Counted from the stretch's first letter, positions 1 through 7,753 are shown. The stretch: 8,628 nt of DNA from Hyphomicrobiales bacterium (GCA_030600135.1 JAUVMS010000113.1:1-8628), one strand, 5' to 3'. Program-made: numbers and translations. The notes: generated by a model not told the origin, from the letters alone.

Positions 1-15
1 AATGGAGAGTGCCAT
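1..15 (-). CDS. 5' end of a further minus-strand gene (partial, product unknown)
   Basis: Only five codons lie in the window: an ATG at 15-13 followed by codons reading M-A-L-S-I, after which the sequence leaves the left edge. The start is proposed because GAGGAG (minus strand, 27-22) sits six bases upstream of the ATG, an almost ideal Shine-Dalgarno sequence and spacing, and a consensus TATAAT box lies about 70 bases further upstream. The gene would lie downstream of the oxidoreductase on the same strand, about 205 bases from its stop, probably with its own promoter. Nothing can be said about function from five residues. A chance ATG after a purine-rich stretch remains possible. Confidence 0.45.
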
Positions 16-21
16 CTCGAT

Positions 22-27
22 CTCCTC
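22..27 (-). promoter_or_regulatory. Strong ribosome-binding site for the left-edge gene
   Basis: The minus strand reads GAGGAG, with a six-base spacer before the ATG at 15. This is the main reason for proposing that a gene begins at the window edge. Confidence 0.5.
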
Positions 28-83
28 ATACTTTCACATAACTAGTGGACGTATTCATACATTCACAAGCGCCGCCCTCGGCC

Positions 84-115
84 ATTATAGGCACATTCGA
101 CGACGGGAAAAACAA
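84..115 (-). promoter_or_regulatory. Candidate sigma-70 promoter for the left-edge gene
   Basis: The minus strand carries a perfect TATAAT at 89-84. Upstream, a T-rich stretch includes TTGTTT at 115-110 (20-base spacer) or TTTTTC at 112-107 (17-base spacer). The -10 is consensus but either -35 is weak. The predicted transcript would start near 77 and have a leader of about 60 bases before the ATG at 15. A full TATAAT in a GC-rich region between two same-strand genes is suggestive rather than conclusive. Confidence 0.4.
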
Positions 116-132
116 GCGAAAAGGTGCAGACT

Positions 133-144
133 ACGCCGCGGCGT
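133..144. other. 12-bp perfect palindrome upstream of the candidate promoter
   Basis: ACGCCGCGGCGT reads identically on both strands. It lies roughly 20 bases upstream of the candidate -35 region and 77 bases past the oxidoreductase stop codon. It could be a protein-binding site. With no T-run beside it and no loop, it is not a convincing terminator. In GC-rich DNA a palindrome of this length may also be chance. Confidence 0.25.
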
Positions 145-220
145 CAATCTTGTGTGATCCGTGCAGAGCACACCGATGGAGACGGCCAGCCAGCATTTCT
201 TACAGCCACGGCCATAAAGG

Positions 221-3200
221 CTAGGCGGCCTCCTTTTCGCGATGCGCGGGTTGAGGGGTAGGTGTTGGTGCTCGGAGCTTTTTCATGAGCTCGTCCTGGC
301 GCGCGCGCGCAGCCTCGGCGTTGGCACGCTTGACATGGCCAAAGCCGCGAATGCTGCGGGGCAATTCGGCAAGTTCGATCGCGAGATCAAGGTTTTCGGG
401 CGACAGCCGGTCGGCGATCTCGTCCAAGAGATGTTCGTATTCCGTGATCATCTTGCGTTCGCTGCGGCGTTCACCAGAGTAGCCGAATACATCGAAGCTG
501 GTGCCTCGCAGGCGCTTGAGTTTGGCCAGAAGGGAGAACGCACGCATCATCCATGGCCCATAGGACCTCTTGAGTGGATGGCCGGTCGATGGATCCAATC
601 GCGCAAAGAGGGGCGGAGCGAGGTGGAAGGAAATCTGATAGTCGCCTTCGAACTGCTCGTCGAGGGCCTGCTTGAAGCTACCATCGGTAAAGAGCCGAGC
701 GACTTCGTACTCGTCTTTGTAAGCCAGTAGCTTGTGGTAGCTCCGTGCAACCGCCTCGGCGAGGCGATCTGAACCCGGCGCCCTTTTGTCCTCGATGCCC
801 CTGATCCAAGCCACCTTGTCTGCGTAGCGATCGGCGTAGTTTTGATCCTGGTAGGCTTCGAGATGGGCGACGCGCCTCGACACGAAGTCGCCCAGCGATT
901 CAGCACCTGCCGATGCGGCTTCTCCTTCGGTTTCGCCAACGAGACGGTCGAGCGCTTCGGGGTCATGGGCCGCCAGTCGACCGAATTCGAAAGCCCGTTT
1001 GTTCATGTCGATGGCGACACCGTTCATCGCGATGGCCTGTTCAATGGCGGAGATGGAGACCGGTATCAGGCCAAACTGATAGGCATAGCCGAACATGAAC
1101 ATGTTGGAGGCGATGGAGTCGCCAAACAGCGCCAGGGCATAGTGATGGGCGTCGATGGTGTGAGCACGGCCCGTGCCGGCCTGCTCCTCAATGGCGCGCT
1201 TTATCCGCGCAACCGGCAGGTGCAAGTCCGGATTGCGTGTGAAATCGCCGGTAATCATCTCGTGGCTGTTGACGACAAGACCGGTCTCGTCCTTGCGAAT
1301 GGTTTCCAAGACCTTGTTGGAGGCGGAGACCACCAGATCGCAGCCGATAATCAGGTCGGCACCAGCAACGCCGGCGCGAATTGAATGGATGTCCTCGGAG
1401 TGGTCGGCGATGCGCGTGTGGCATGCAACGGCGCCACCCTTTTGCGCCAGACCGGCCATGTCGATGGCACCAAATCCCTTGCCATCAATGTGAGCGGCCT
1501 GACCGAGAATGGCGCTAACGGTGACCACGCCGGTGCCGCCGACGCCCGTGACGACGATGGAATAGGGCTCGCTCGTTGACGGAATCTCAGGTACAGGTAC
1601 GGAGGATAATAACTCGTCGTGCTCGGACTTGCTGGCGAGCCCTTCGGGTTTTCTCACCTGACCGCCGTGCACGGTGACGAAACTTGGACAAAATCCTTCG
1701 AGACAGGAATAGTCCTTGTTGCAAGTCGATTGATCGATTTGCCGTTTGCGACCCAACTCCGTTTCGACGGGCACAATGGCAACGCAGTTGGATTTTTGTC
1801 CGCAATCACCGCACCCCTCGCAAACAGCCGTGTTGATGAAGGCGCGCTTGGGCGGATCAGGGTAGAGGCCGCGTTTGCGCCGGCGACGTTTCTCGGCCGC
1901 GCAGGTCTGGTCGTAAATCAGAACGGTGACGCCCGCTATCTTTGCCAGCTCTCGCTGAACGGCATTGAGCTCGCGGCGGTGATGGATCGTAGTGCCGAGG
2001 GGAAAGCTAGCGCCTGTGCTGGAATATTTATCCGGCTCGTCGGTGACGACGACAACGCGCTTGATGCTTTCCGCCGCCATTTGCCGGGCGATGTCGGGAA
2101 CGGTAATGTCGCCGTCGAGCGCCTGCCCGCCGGTCATGGCGACTGCGTCGTTGTAGAGGATTTTGTAGGTGATGTTCACGCCGGCGGCGACGGCGGCGCG
2201 GATAGCCAGCGAGCCCGAGTGGGTGTAGGTGCCGTCGCCGAGATTTTGAAACACATGGCCGCGTTTGGAAAACGGCGCCTCACCGATCCAGTTGACGCCC
2301 TCGCCGCCCATATGGGTGAACCCTTCAGTGCTGCGGTCCATCCACTGCACCATGTAGTGGCAGCCGATACCGGCGTAGGCGTGCGCGCCCTCCGGCACGA
2401 TGGTGGAGGAATTGTGCGGGCACCCGGCGCAGAAATAGGGAATTCGGGTGGCGACCTCGGCACCTTCCGGGCGGTTGCCGCGATGGCGTTTCAGCGCGTC
2501 GATGCGGGATTTAACGCCATCATCGTCATGGTAGCGCAAAATACGCTCGCCAATTGCGATGGCGACGTCTAGGGGCTCCAGCGCGCCTTTGGCCTGAAAG
2601 AGGACCTGCTCATGCTCGTCCTTCTTGCCGACGACGATTGGGGCATTGGAGCGACCGTAGAGTTGCTCCTTGATCTGGGTTTCGACGAGCGAGCGCTTTT
2701 CCTCGACGACGATGATCAATTCGAGGTCCTTAGCAAACTCCTCAATGCCTGCCGGCTCGAGCGGCCAGGTCAGACCGACCTTGTAGAGCCGAATGCCGAG
2801 ATTGGCCGCCTTCACTTCGTCGATGCCGAGTTGGTCGAGCGCTTCGGCCGTATCGAGGTAGCTCTTGCCCATGGTGACGATACCGATTTTGGGCGTGCGG
2901 CCGCCCCGAAAGATCATCTTGTCGAGACCGTTGGCTCGAGCAAAGGCAATGATGGCATTTCGCTTTTGGTCATGGAGGCGGGCTTCGCGCTCGAGTGCAG
3001 TGTCGCCGAGGCGAATGTTCAAGCCATCTTGCGGCATCTCGAAATCGGTTGGTTTATTGATCACCACGCGATCGACGCGGGCATCAACCACGGCCGTCGA
3101 TTCGATGTTGTCCTTAACGCATTTGATGCCGACCCAGACGCCGGCAAAACGCGAAAGCGCAAGGCCGTAGATGCCATAATCGAGAATTTCTTGAACACCT

Positions 3201-3721
3201 GCCGGGTTGAGCACGGGAATCATGGCGTCAACGAAGGCGAACTCACTTTGGTGTGCGGAAGTGGAGGACTCGCACGTGTGGTCGTCGCCCATCAGCGCAA
3301 GAACGCCACCATACTTGGAGGTTCCGGCATGGTTGGCGTGGCGGAAAACATCGCCAGTACGGTCGACACCAGGGCCCTTGCCATACCAAATTCCGAATAC
3401 GCCGTCGTACTTGCCTTCGCCGCGCAGTTCGGCCTGTTGGCTGCCCCAAAGCGCGGTCGCCGCATAGTCTTCGTTGAGGCCCGACTGGAATTTGACGTTG
3501 GCTTCGCCAATGATCTTTGCGGCGCGCTGAAATTGTCCTTCAAGTCCAGCAATTGGTGAACCGCGATAACCGGTCACGAAACCCGCGGTATTGAGACCCG
3601 CGGCGTCGTCGCGGGCCCTCTGGGTCAGGACAAGCCTGACGACAGCTTGCGAGCCGGTCAGCAGAACTCGCTCTTTCGTAAGGTCAAACTTATCGCTGAG
3701 GCTCGGTGTTGGCTTAGACAT
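221..3721 (-). CDS. Fused indolepyruvate/2-oxoacid:ferredoxin oxidoreductase (IorA-IorB type, 1166 aa)
   Basis: This cytosolic enzyme family decarboxylates 2-oxoacids, classically aryl pyruvates such as indolepyruvate, to acyl-CoA with thiamine diphosphate, CoA and ferredoxin. Visible parts in order: an N-terminal pyrimidine-type domain (GFVTGYRGSP, 48-57; NED at 83-85, whose Glu probably activates the cofactor); domain II (about 275-395); a TPP-binding domain with CAGCPH at 431-436 and GDG at 495-497 to Asn524; iron-sulfur cysteines 634, 637, 640, 646 and 667, 673, 678; a gamma-type domain opening with GVGGTGVVTV at 726-735; and a helical C-terminal region (about 940-1150) usual for the fused form. 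The length fits the proteobacterial single-chain family. The start at MSKPTPS was chosen because GAGGTG lies just upstream; the frame stays open 22 codons further without a ribosome-binding site. The true substrate cannot be read from the sequence. Confidence 0.93.
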   Translation of the reverse strand: MSKPTPSLSDKFDLTKERVLLTGSQAVVRLVLTQRARDDAAGLNTAGFVTGYRGSPIAGLEGQFQRAAKIIGEANVKFQSGLNEDYAATALWGSQQAELRGEGKYDGVFGIWYGKGPGVDRTGDVFRHANHAGTSKYGGVLALMGDDHTCESSTSAHQSEFAFVDAMIPVLNPAGVQEILDYGIYGLALSRFAGVWVGIKCVKDNIESTAVVDARVDRVVINKPTDFEMPQDGLNIRLGDTALEREARLHDQKRNAIIAFARANGLDKMIFRGGRTPKIGIVTMGKSYLDTAEALDQLGIDEVKAANLGIRLYKVGLTWPLEPAGIEEFAKDLELIIVVEEKRSLVETQIKEQLYGRSNAPIVVGKKDEHEQVLFQAKGALEPLDVAIAIGERILRYHDDDGVKSRIDALKRHRGNRPEGAEVATRIPYFCAGCPHNSSTIVPEGAHAYAGIGCHYMVQWMDRSTEGFTHMGGEGVNWIGEAPFSKRGHVFQNLGDGTYTHSGSLAIRAAVAAGVNITYKILYNDAVAMTGGQALDGDITVPDIARQMAAESIKRVVVVTDEPDKYSSTGASFPLGTTIHHRRELNAVQRELAKIAGVTVLIYDQTCAAEKRRRRKRGLYPDPPKRAFINTAVCEGCGDCGQKSNCVAIVPVETELGRKRQIDQSTCNKDYSCLEGFCPSFVTVHGGQVRKPEGLASKSEHDELLSSVPVPEIPSTSEPYSIVVTGVGGTGVVTVSAILGQAAHIDGKGFGAIDMAGLAQKGGAVACHTRIADHSEDIHSIRAGVAGADLIIGCDLVVSASNKVLETIRKDETGLVVNSHEMITGDFTRNPDLHLPVARIKRAIEEQAGTGRAHTIDAHHYALALFGDSIASNMFMFGYAYQFGLIPVSISAIEQAIAMNGVAIDMNKRAFEFGRLAAHDPEALDRLVGETEGEAASAGAESLGDFVSRRVAHLEAYQDQNYADRYADKVAWIRGIEDKRAPGSDRLAEAVARSYHKLLAYKDEYEVARLFTDGSFKQALDEQFEGDYQISFHLAPPLFARLDPSTGHPLKRSYGPWMMRAFSLLAKLKRLRGTSFDVFGYSGERRSERKMITEYEHLLDEIADRLSPENLDLAIELAELPRSIRGFGHVKRANAEAARARQDELMKKLRAPTPTPQPAHREKEAA

Positions 3722-3724
3722 AGT

Positions 3725-3730
3725 CACCTC
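3725..3730 (-). promoter_or_regulatory. Ribosome-binding site that sets the oxidoreductase start
   Basis: The minus strand reads GAGGTG three bases before the ATG at 3721 (the GAGG core is five bases away). The alternative in-frame ATG at 3787 has no comparable purine run, and the 22 residues it would add (MGAYLPMRT...) do not resemble the family's N-terminus. Confidence 0.75.
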
Positions 3731-3798
3731 GTGCTGAAGGATCGTGTCGGCGCACACGGGCGTCCGCATTGGTAGATACGCGCCCAAAAACCGTTTAG

Positions 3799-3813
3799 GT
3801 CAGCGAAACTGAC
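3799..3813. promoter_or_regulatory. Interrupted palindrome in the oxidoreductase leader (distal)
   Basis: GTCAG, five bases, CTGAC: a perfect 5-bp inverted repeat. It has the same 5+5+5 architecture as the repeat at 3820-3834 and lies 21 bases from it, centre to centre, which is about two helical turns. It falls just downstream of the predicted transcription start, where it could be an operator or a small RNA hairpin. Confidence 0.35.
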
Positions 3814-3819
3814 ATAAAT

Positions 3820-3834
3820 TTGCTCTCGAAGCAA
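3820..3834. promoter_or_regulatory. Interrupted palindrome abutting the candidate -10 box
   Basis: TTGCT, five bases, AGCAA: a perfect 5-bp inverted repeat touching the candidate -10 hexamer (3839-3834, minus strand) and covering the predicted transcription start. A repressor bound here would block initiation, so this is the best operator candidate in the window. No regulator gene is visible in the window. Confidence 0.38.
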
Positions 3835-3862
3835 TTCTCACCACTTTCAAATCAATGTGCAA
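3834..3862 (-). promoter_or_regulatory. Candidate promoter for the oxidoreductase gene
   Basis: On the minus strand TTGCAC (3862-3857) and GAGAAT (3839-3834) are separated by 17 bases, with 3/6 and 4/6 matches to the sigma-70 consensus. The predicted start near 3827 would give a leader of about 105 bases. A further inverted repeat, CACCAC at 3839-3844 with GTGGTG at 3865-3870, brackets the -35 and spacer. The hexamers are only moderate matches, so the position is tentative. Confidence 0.35.
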
Positions 3863-3983
3863 GTGTGGTGCCGTGAGCGAAGTCTGTCACGTTCAACAGC
3901 TGGTATTGGTGTGGAAATGGTTGCCGTCGAACCTACTGGCGTACCTTTCTATAACTAGATGGCCTGTCTATAAATCTTTTTTA

Positions 3984-6647
3984 TCAGAAGCTTAGCGAGA
4001 TATCTCGATGCCCGGAATTGCAGCTCGCAATGTAAAGTGCTTGTTCTCTTGGTAGGCGCGGTTGCTGGCGCAGGCCGATTGTGTCGCGGATCGTTGTCTC
4101 GTAGGCCTGTAGATCGGGGAGCAACTCCTTGGATCCGCGCTTGCGCCAGGCGAGATCCTCGCGATAGGCCTGCAAGGCTTTCGCGTAGAATTCCTGCACT
4201 TTGGCGTCGTTTGGCGTTCTGCGCCTAAGCTCACGGCGAACCTTGGAAAGTTGCGACCGTATTGCGCTGGTGCCTGGGACGGTGCCGATTTGCCTAGAAA
4301 CCTCGCGGACCCGATCGGCGGCTTTCCTAGGCGGTTCCATGACGATCTCCGTTCGGATTTGCATGATATCCATTTCCAGGGCGGCAAGCTCGTCGGCGCC
4401 CGCCAGCGCCTCCACCATTGTTTTTGCGGGCTCATAGGCGCCATCGACATTTCGGCGGTAGTCTCGACGAGCCTTAATCTCGGCATTGAAGAGCGCCATG
4501 AACGTCTTGTTCTTCTCCGGCCAGTTGGCGGGTATCGTCGCTTTCAGGCGTTCCTGCTCGGCCTTCATCTCGTCAATCTGGGCCTGGAGCAAGTCACGCC
4601 TCGCCTGGCTCTTGTCGTCGCTTCCGCGCAGGCGACGGATGGCCGAGCGAACCTGTTGAATCTCCTCGTCAATATCACGAATCCCGCTTTCAACCTCGCG
4701 AACTTGGCGATGCACTGGACTGTAGGCCGGTTTGGCCGCGCTGACGGCTGCTTCTGCGCTTTGAATGGCTTGGAGCAGACCTTCGGTCGCCGCGGTCTTG
4801 TCAAGACTAGTGCTCAGGCGCGACTGAAGTTTTTTGGGCAGGTAACTTACGTCAAGCCCGCGAACGCGCGCGATCGCCTGGCTTATCTTGCCGTTCTGCG
4901 CGCTGAATCTCTCGATAGCATAACGCTCCATGCAATACTGCAATCGAGGATTGAGCGGGGGTGGCGCCGTCACCGCAAGCAGCGACATGCGGCTTGGCAG
5001 ATAGTTGACCAAGCTCGGAACGAACCCGACGATCACGAGCGCGAACAACTGAAGGCAGATGAAGGCAACTACACCTTTGTACATCTGCACGGTTCTGACG
5101 ATGGCGGGGGCAACGCCTCGCAGATAGAACAGGGCAAAACCAAACGGCGGCGTCAGGAACGAGGTCTGGATATTGAGGCCGATCATGACGCCGAGCCAGA
5201 CGGCCGTGACATTGGCTGAGGGATCGGCCAACAGAATCGGGGCAACGATTGGGACAACGACAACAGCGATTTCGATGAAGTCCAGGAAGAAGCCCAGTAC
5301 GAAAATCACGGCCATCACGATGACGAACTGCGCCCAGAAACCGCCAGGCAGGCTGGTCAGGAATTCGCGAACCAGCTCCTCACCACCGAAAGCGCGAAAG
5401 GCTGCCGTGAGCATTGCCGCGCCGAGCAGGATAATAAAGACGAGCGAGGTGGTCTTGGCCGTCTCCACCATGACCCCGCGCAGTGTGTCCTCAATCTTGA
5501 AAGTGCGCCAACCGCTCCAGAGAATGGAGGCGAGAAAGAAAATGACGGCAATGGTGGCCAGCGCGATACCCAAGGCATCTTCGCTGGTTTTGATGTTCTT
5601 GATGTTGGTTGAGAAATTGGCCGTAATGACGAAAATTGCGATCAGCGATGCAACGCAAAGCGTCGCTGGAATGTAGGCCCGCTTGTGGCCCTCGCGCAGC
5701 CGGTAGCCGGCCATGATCATAGCACCGATGGCACCGATTGCCCCCGCCTGGTTGACCGTGGCGACGCCCATAATGATCGAGCCCAACACGACGAATATTA
5801 GGGCGAGCGGCGGGACCAGGGTGATCAACACCTTGAACGCAAACTTGCGATCGTAGCGGCCTTCGAAGTGCACCGCGGGCGCGGCGCTGGGGCGCATAAG
5901 CGCGAAGACCAATATGAAAATCATGTAGAGCCCGACGAGCAAAAGGCCGGGCACGAAGGCGCCAAGGAACATGTCGCCAGCACTGGTCGAAACAACACCA
6001 AACTCCGATGGCATCGAAAATTGGCCCGTCGAGGCTTTGTAGAGCGCCTTTCTCGTGGCGCCAGCCTGATCAACCGCACTGGCGAGTTGGTCGGCCAGGA
6101 TGATGAGCACGATGGAGGGTGGGATGATCTGGCCGAGCGTGCCTGAGGCGGCGATCGTGCCCGTTGCCAACTCCTTGGAATAGTTGTTACGCAACATGAC
6201 GGGCAGCGAGATGAGCCCCATGGCGACCACGGTGGCGCCGACGATGCCTGTTGTTGCCGCGAGCAGGGCGCCGACAAAGACCACTGAGATGCCGAGGCCG
6301 CCGGGCACGGGGCCGAAGAGCTGGGCCATGGTAACAAGCAGATCCTCGGCGATCTTCGAGCGCTGCAGCATGATGCCCATGAATACGAAGAGAGGAATCG
6401 CAATTAGGGTGTCGCGTTCAACCTCCCAATAGACGCCGCGAAAATTGGTGACGCCTGCATTAAGCCATTGGAGCGGGCCGCCTTGGGCGAAATAGGCACT
6501 GGTATCGCCGGCAAAGAGCCAGCCGGTGAGCGCGGCAAGTGCAATGGTCAAAATCGCGGAGCCGGGGAGCGCAAATGCGACGGGGAATCCAGAACCGAGG
6601 GCCGCGATCATCAGCAGCACCAGAATGGCGAGGAAGACCAGCTCCAT
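3984..6647 (-). CDS. TRAP transporter large permease (DctM family) with long coiled-coil-like C-terminal extension, 887 aa
   Basis: This inner-membrane subunit forms the transport path of a TRAP carrier, which imports carboxylates with Na+ (or H+). Family hallmarks: an N-terminal hydrophobic helix with GFPVAFALPG at 20-29; the conserved GGLGISVVFVGALLAATTG block (116-134); LGQIIPPSIVLIILAD (171-186); and NIQTSFLTPPFGFALFYLRG (492-511). Inserts near 187-225 and 315-385, the latter with two hydrophobic segments, make the membrane part about 550 residues, as in the larger DctM subtype rather than the usual ~430. After the last membrane helix (about 525-548) comes a proline-rich linker (561-567) and then about 320 hydrophilic residues rich in Arg, Lys, Glu, Gln and Ala, with long helical runs (about 620-705 and 750-850). 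No enzymatic motif is recognised in this tail. The gene starts 23 bases after the small-permease stop; its only purine run (AAGGGAAGGG) lies about 12 bases upstream of the ATG. Confidence 0.93.
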   Translation of the reverse strand: MELVFLAILVLLMIAALGSGFPVAFALPGSAILTIALAALTGWLFAGDTSAYFAQGGPLQWLNAGVTNFRGVYWEVERDTLIAIPLFVFMGIMLQRSKIAEDLLVTMAQLFGPVPGGLGISVVFVGALLAATTGIVGATVVAMGLISLPVMLRNNYSKELATGTIAASGTLGQIIPPSIVLIILADQLASAVDQAGATRKALYKASTGQFSMPSEFGVVSTSAGDMFLGAFVPGLLLVGLYMIFILVFALMRPSAAPAVHFEGRYDRKFAFKVLITLVPPLALIFVVLGSIIMGVATVNQAGAIGAIGAMIMAGYRLREGHKRAYIPATLCVASLIAIFVITANFSTNIKNIKTSEDALGIALATIAVIFFLASILWSGWRTFKIEDTLRGVMVETAKTTSLVFIILLGAAMLTAAFRAFGGEELVREFLTSLPGGFWAQFVIVMAVIFVLGFFLDFIEIAVVVVPIVAPILLADPSANVTAVWLGVMIGLNIQTSFLTPPFGFALFYLRGVAPAIVRTVQMYKGVVAFICLQLFALVIVGFVPSLVNYLPSRMSLLAVTAPPPLNPRLQYCMERYAIERFSAQNGKISQAIARVRGLDVSYLPKKLQSRLSTSLDKTAATEGLLQAIQSAEAAVSAAKPAYSPVHRQVREVESGIRDIDEEIQQVRSAIRRLRGSDDKSQARRDLLQAQIDEMKAEQERLKATIPANWPEKNKTFMALFNAEIKARRDYRRNVDGAYEPAKTMVEALAGADELAALEMDIMQIRTEIVMEPPRKAADRVREVSRQIGTVPGTSAIRSQLSKVRRELRRRTPNDAKVQEFYAKALQAYREDLAWRKRGSKELLPDLQAYETTIRDTIGLRQQPRLPREQALYIASCNSGHRDISLSF

Positions 6648-6670
6648 AGTTGCGATTAACCCTTCCCTTG

Positions 6671-7732
6671 CTAGTGCGTGGCCTCTGATGCTTTTTCGCG
6701 CCCGCCCGGATCACCACGGAAGTCGGCGACACTCTCCAGGAGATAACTGGCGAACTGAATCATCATCGAGATTGCGAAAATGGCGAGGAATCCGGCCATG
6801 AGGTATTTTACGTACATCCCGAAGCCGGACTGAGAGACCTCAAGACTGAGGATCGGGCTCGTAATGAGATTTGACTTGCCCGCCATACCCATCGCGAGAA
6901 TGACCCAGCAAAGCGTCGTGCCGAGCAATATCGATCCAATGGCATTGATCATGCCCTTGGTCTTTGATGTGAACCCGGCATAAAGCACATCAACACGGAC
7001 ATGGCCTTCCTCGATCAGCGTGTATGCACTGGCAAACAGGAAAAGCGCGGCGTACCAGAATCGAACCAGGTCGCCCATGAAGGCCTGCTCGTAGGAGAAT
7101 ATAAACCTTGCGACGACGATCTGAAGCTCGGCAACGACGACCAACAGAGCCAGCCATGTGAACCCGAGTGTTCTCGTAAACATGGCAACGAGGATCGCCA
7201 GCAAAATTAGCGGAAGGTGCACGTTGGGTCCGCGAAACCTCGAGCGTCCCAACTGCTGAGTTAGCTCTGAACCTACGAATTGCTGAAGGTAGTCTTCGAC
7301 ACGAAGAAAGGAAATTACCATGTCGGCGAGACCGACAAACAACACTGACCAAAACGAGGCGCGAATTATGAAGGCAGCGATGTCGGACAAGATTTGTGCA
7401 TCGTAGCGCAGCGAACGGGACTTGGTCGCATAGACGTAGACGATGGGACCGATTAAGCAGAGCAGATAGATCAGAGCCTGAATCCAAGCCAGAGTAAGGT
7501 CGTTGCCCTCAAGTGCGTCTTTTGGTGGTTCGCGGCCGAACAGTCCAAGTTGCGCAACAAGTCGTGCTAGACCCGGCCAGTCACGCCAATAGGTGAGATA
7601 GACGTTTGCCAGGAAACCGAACATGACGGCGACATTGGCACAGGTGACAATCCGCAGAAGCGTTGTCATTGCGGATGGCCCAAACCCACCAACCGGCTGG
7701 GCCTCGGCATGTCCGACTTCGCTGACCGCCAT
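6671..7732 (-). CDS. TRAP transporter small permease (DctQ family) with N-terminal membrane extension, 353 aa
   Basis: This is the small membrane subunit that pairs with the large permease and helps receive the loaded binding protein. The DctQ signature EEGHVRVDVLY is at 241-251, preceded by the helix pair expected of the family (about 188-212 and 220-240) and followed by helices at about 262-284 and 308-330. Ordinary DctQ proteins are about 160-200 residues with four membrane helices. This one has about 185 extra N-terminal residues with roughly four more hydrophobic segments (about 24-48, 80-102, 115-142, 171-187) and a charged loop (50-80). The start is the first ATG after the hairpin-bearing gap, and no strong ribosome-binding site is visible before it. 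The ORF is continuous through both halves, so the extra segment does not look like a sequencing artefact. Confidence 0.88.
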   Translation of the reverse strand: MAVSEVGHAEAQPVGGFGPSAMTTLLRIVTCANVAVMFGFLANVYLTYWRDWPGLARLVAQLGLFGREPPKDALEGNDLTLAWIQALIYLLCLIGPIVYVYATKSRSLRYDAQILSDIAAFIIRASFWSVLFVGLADMVISFLRVEDYLQQFVGSELTQQLGRSRFRGPNVHLPLILLAILVAMFTRTLGFTWLALLVVVAELQIVVARFIFSYEQAFMGDLVRFWYAALFLFASAYTLIEEGHVRVDVLYAGFTSKTKGMINAIGSILLGTTLCWVILAMGMAGKSNLITSPILSLEVSQSGFGMYVKYLMAGFLAIFAISMMIQFASYLLESVADFRGDPGGREKASEATH

Positions 7733-7753
7733 ACGATGATGCTTTCACGCAAG

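Larger units (their letters stand above)
3722..3983 (-). other. Intergenic region: leader of the oxidoreductase gene
   Basis: These 262 bases separate the TRAP large-permease stop from the oxidoreductase start. They are more AT-rich than the flanking genes and contain no credible gene. They hold a candidate promoter (3834-3862), three inverted repeats (3799-3813, 3820-3834, 3839-3870) and two TTATAGA copies on the minus strand (3954-3948 and 3973-3967, 19 bases apart) just past the permease stop. I see no hairpin plus T-run, so read-through from the transporter operon cannot be excluded. Confidence 0.6.

Noticed and set aside
145..220. Intrinsic terminator after the oxidoreductase stop
   Set aside because: Only short, competing pairings (for example GTGC-AGA-GCAC near 161-171) are present and no T-run follows on the minus strand.
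1619..2572. Long plus-strand open frame of 317 codons
   Set aside because: It lies wholly antisense to the TPP and iron-sulfur region of the oxidoreductase, its translation shows no family motif, and long antisense frames are expected in GC-rich coding DNA.
2612..3559. Long plus-strand open frame of 315 codons
   Set aside because: It is antisense to the well-conserved N-terminal half of the oxidoreductase. The translation is rich in Asp, Gly and Val, as mirror-frame shadows often are, and has no recognisable domain.
3722..3787. In-frame 22-codon extension of the oxidoreductase to the ATG at 3787
   Set aside because: No ribosome-binding site precedes it and the added residues are not family-like, while the ATG at 3721 has GAGGTG directly upstream.
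3944..3983. Terminator after the large permease
   Set aside because: On the minus strand an A-rich run and two TTATAGA copies follow the stop, but there is no stem with a T-run.
4251..5219. Plus-strand open frame of 322 codons opposite the permease tail
   Set aside because: I considered whether this, rather than the minus-strand tail, is the real gene. The minus frame is continuous with the DctM core and has coherent helical, charged composition. The plus frame has no convincing start or motif.
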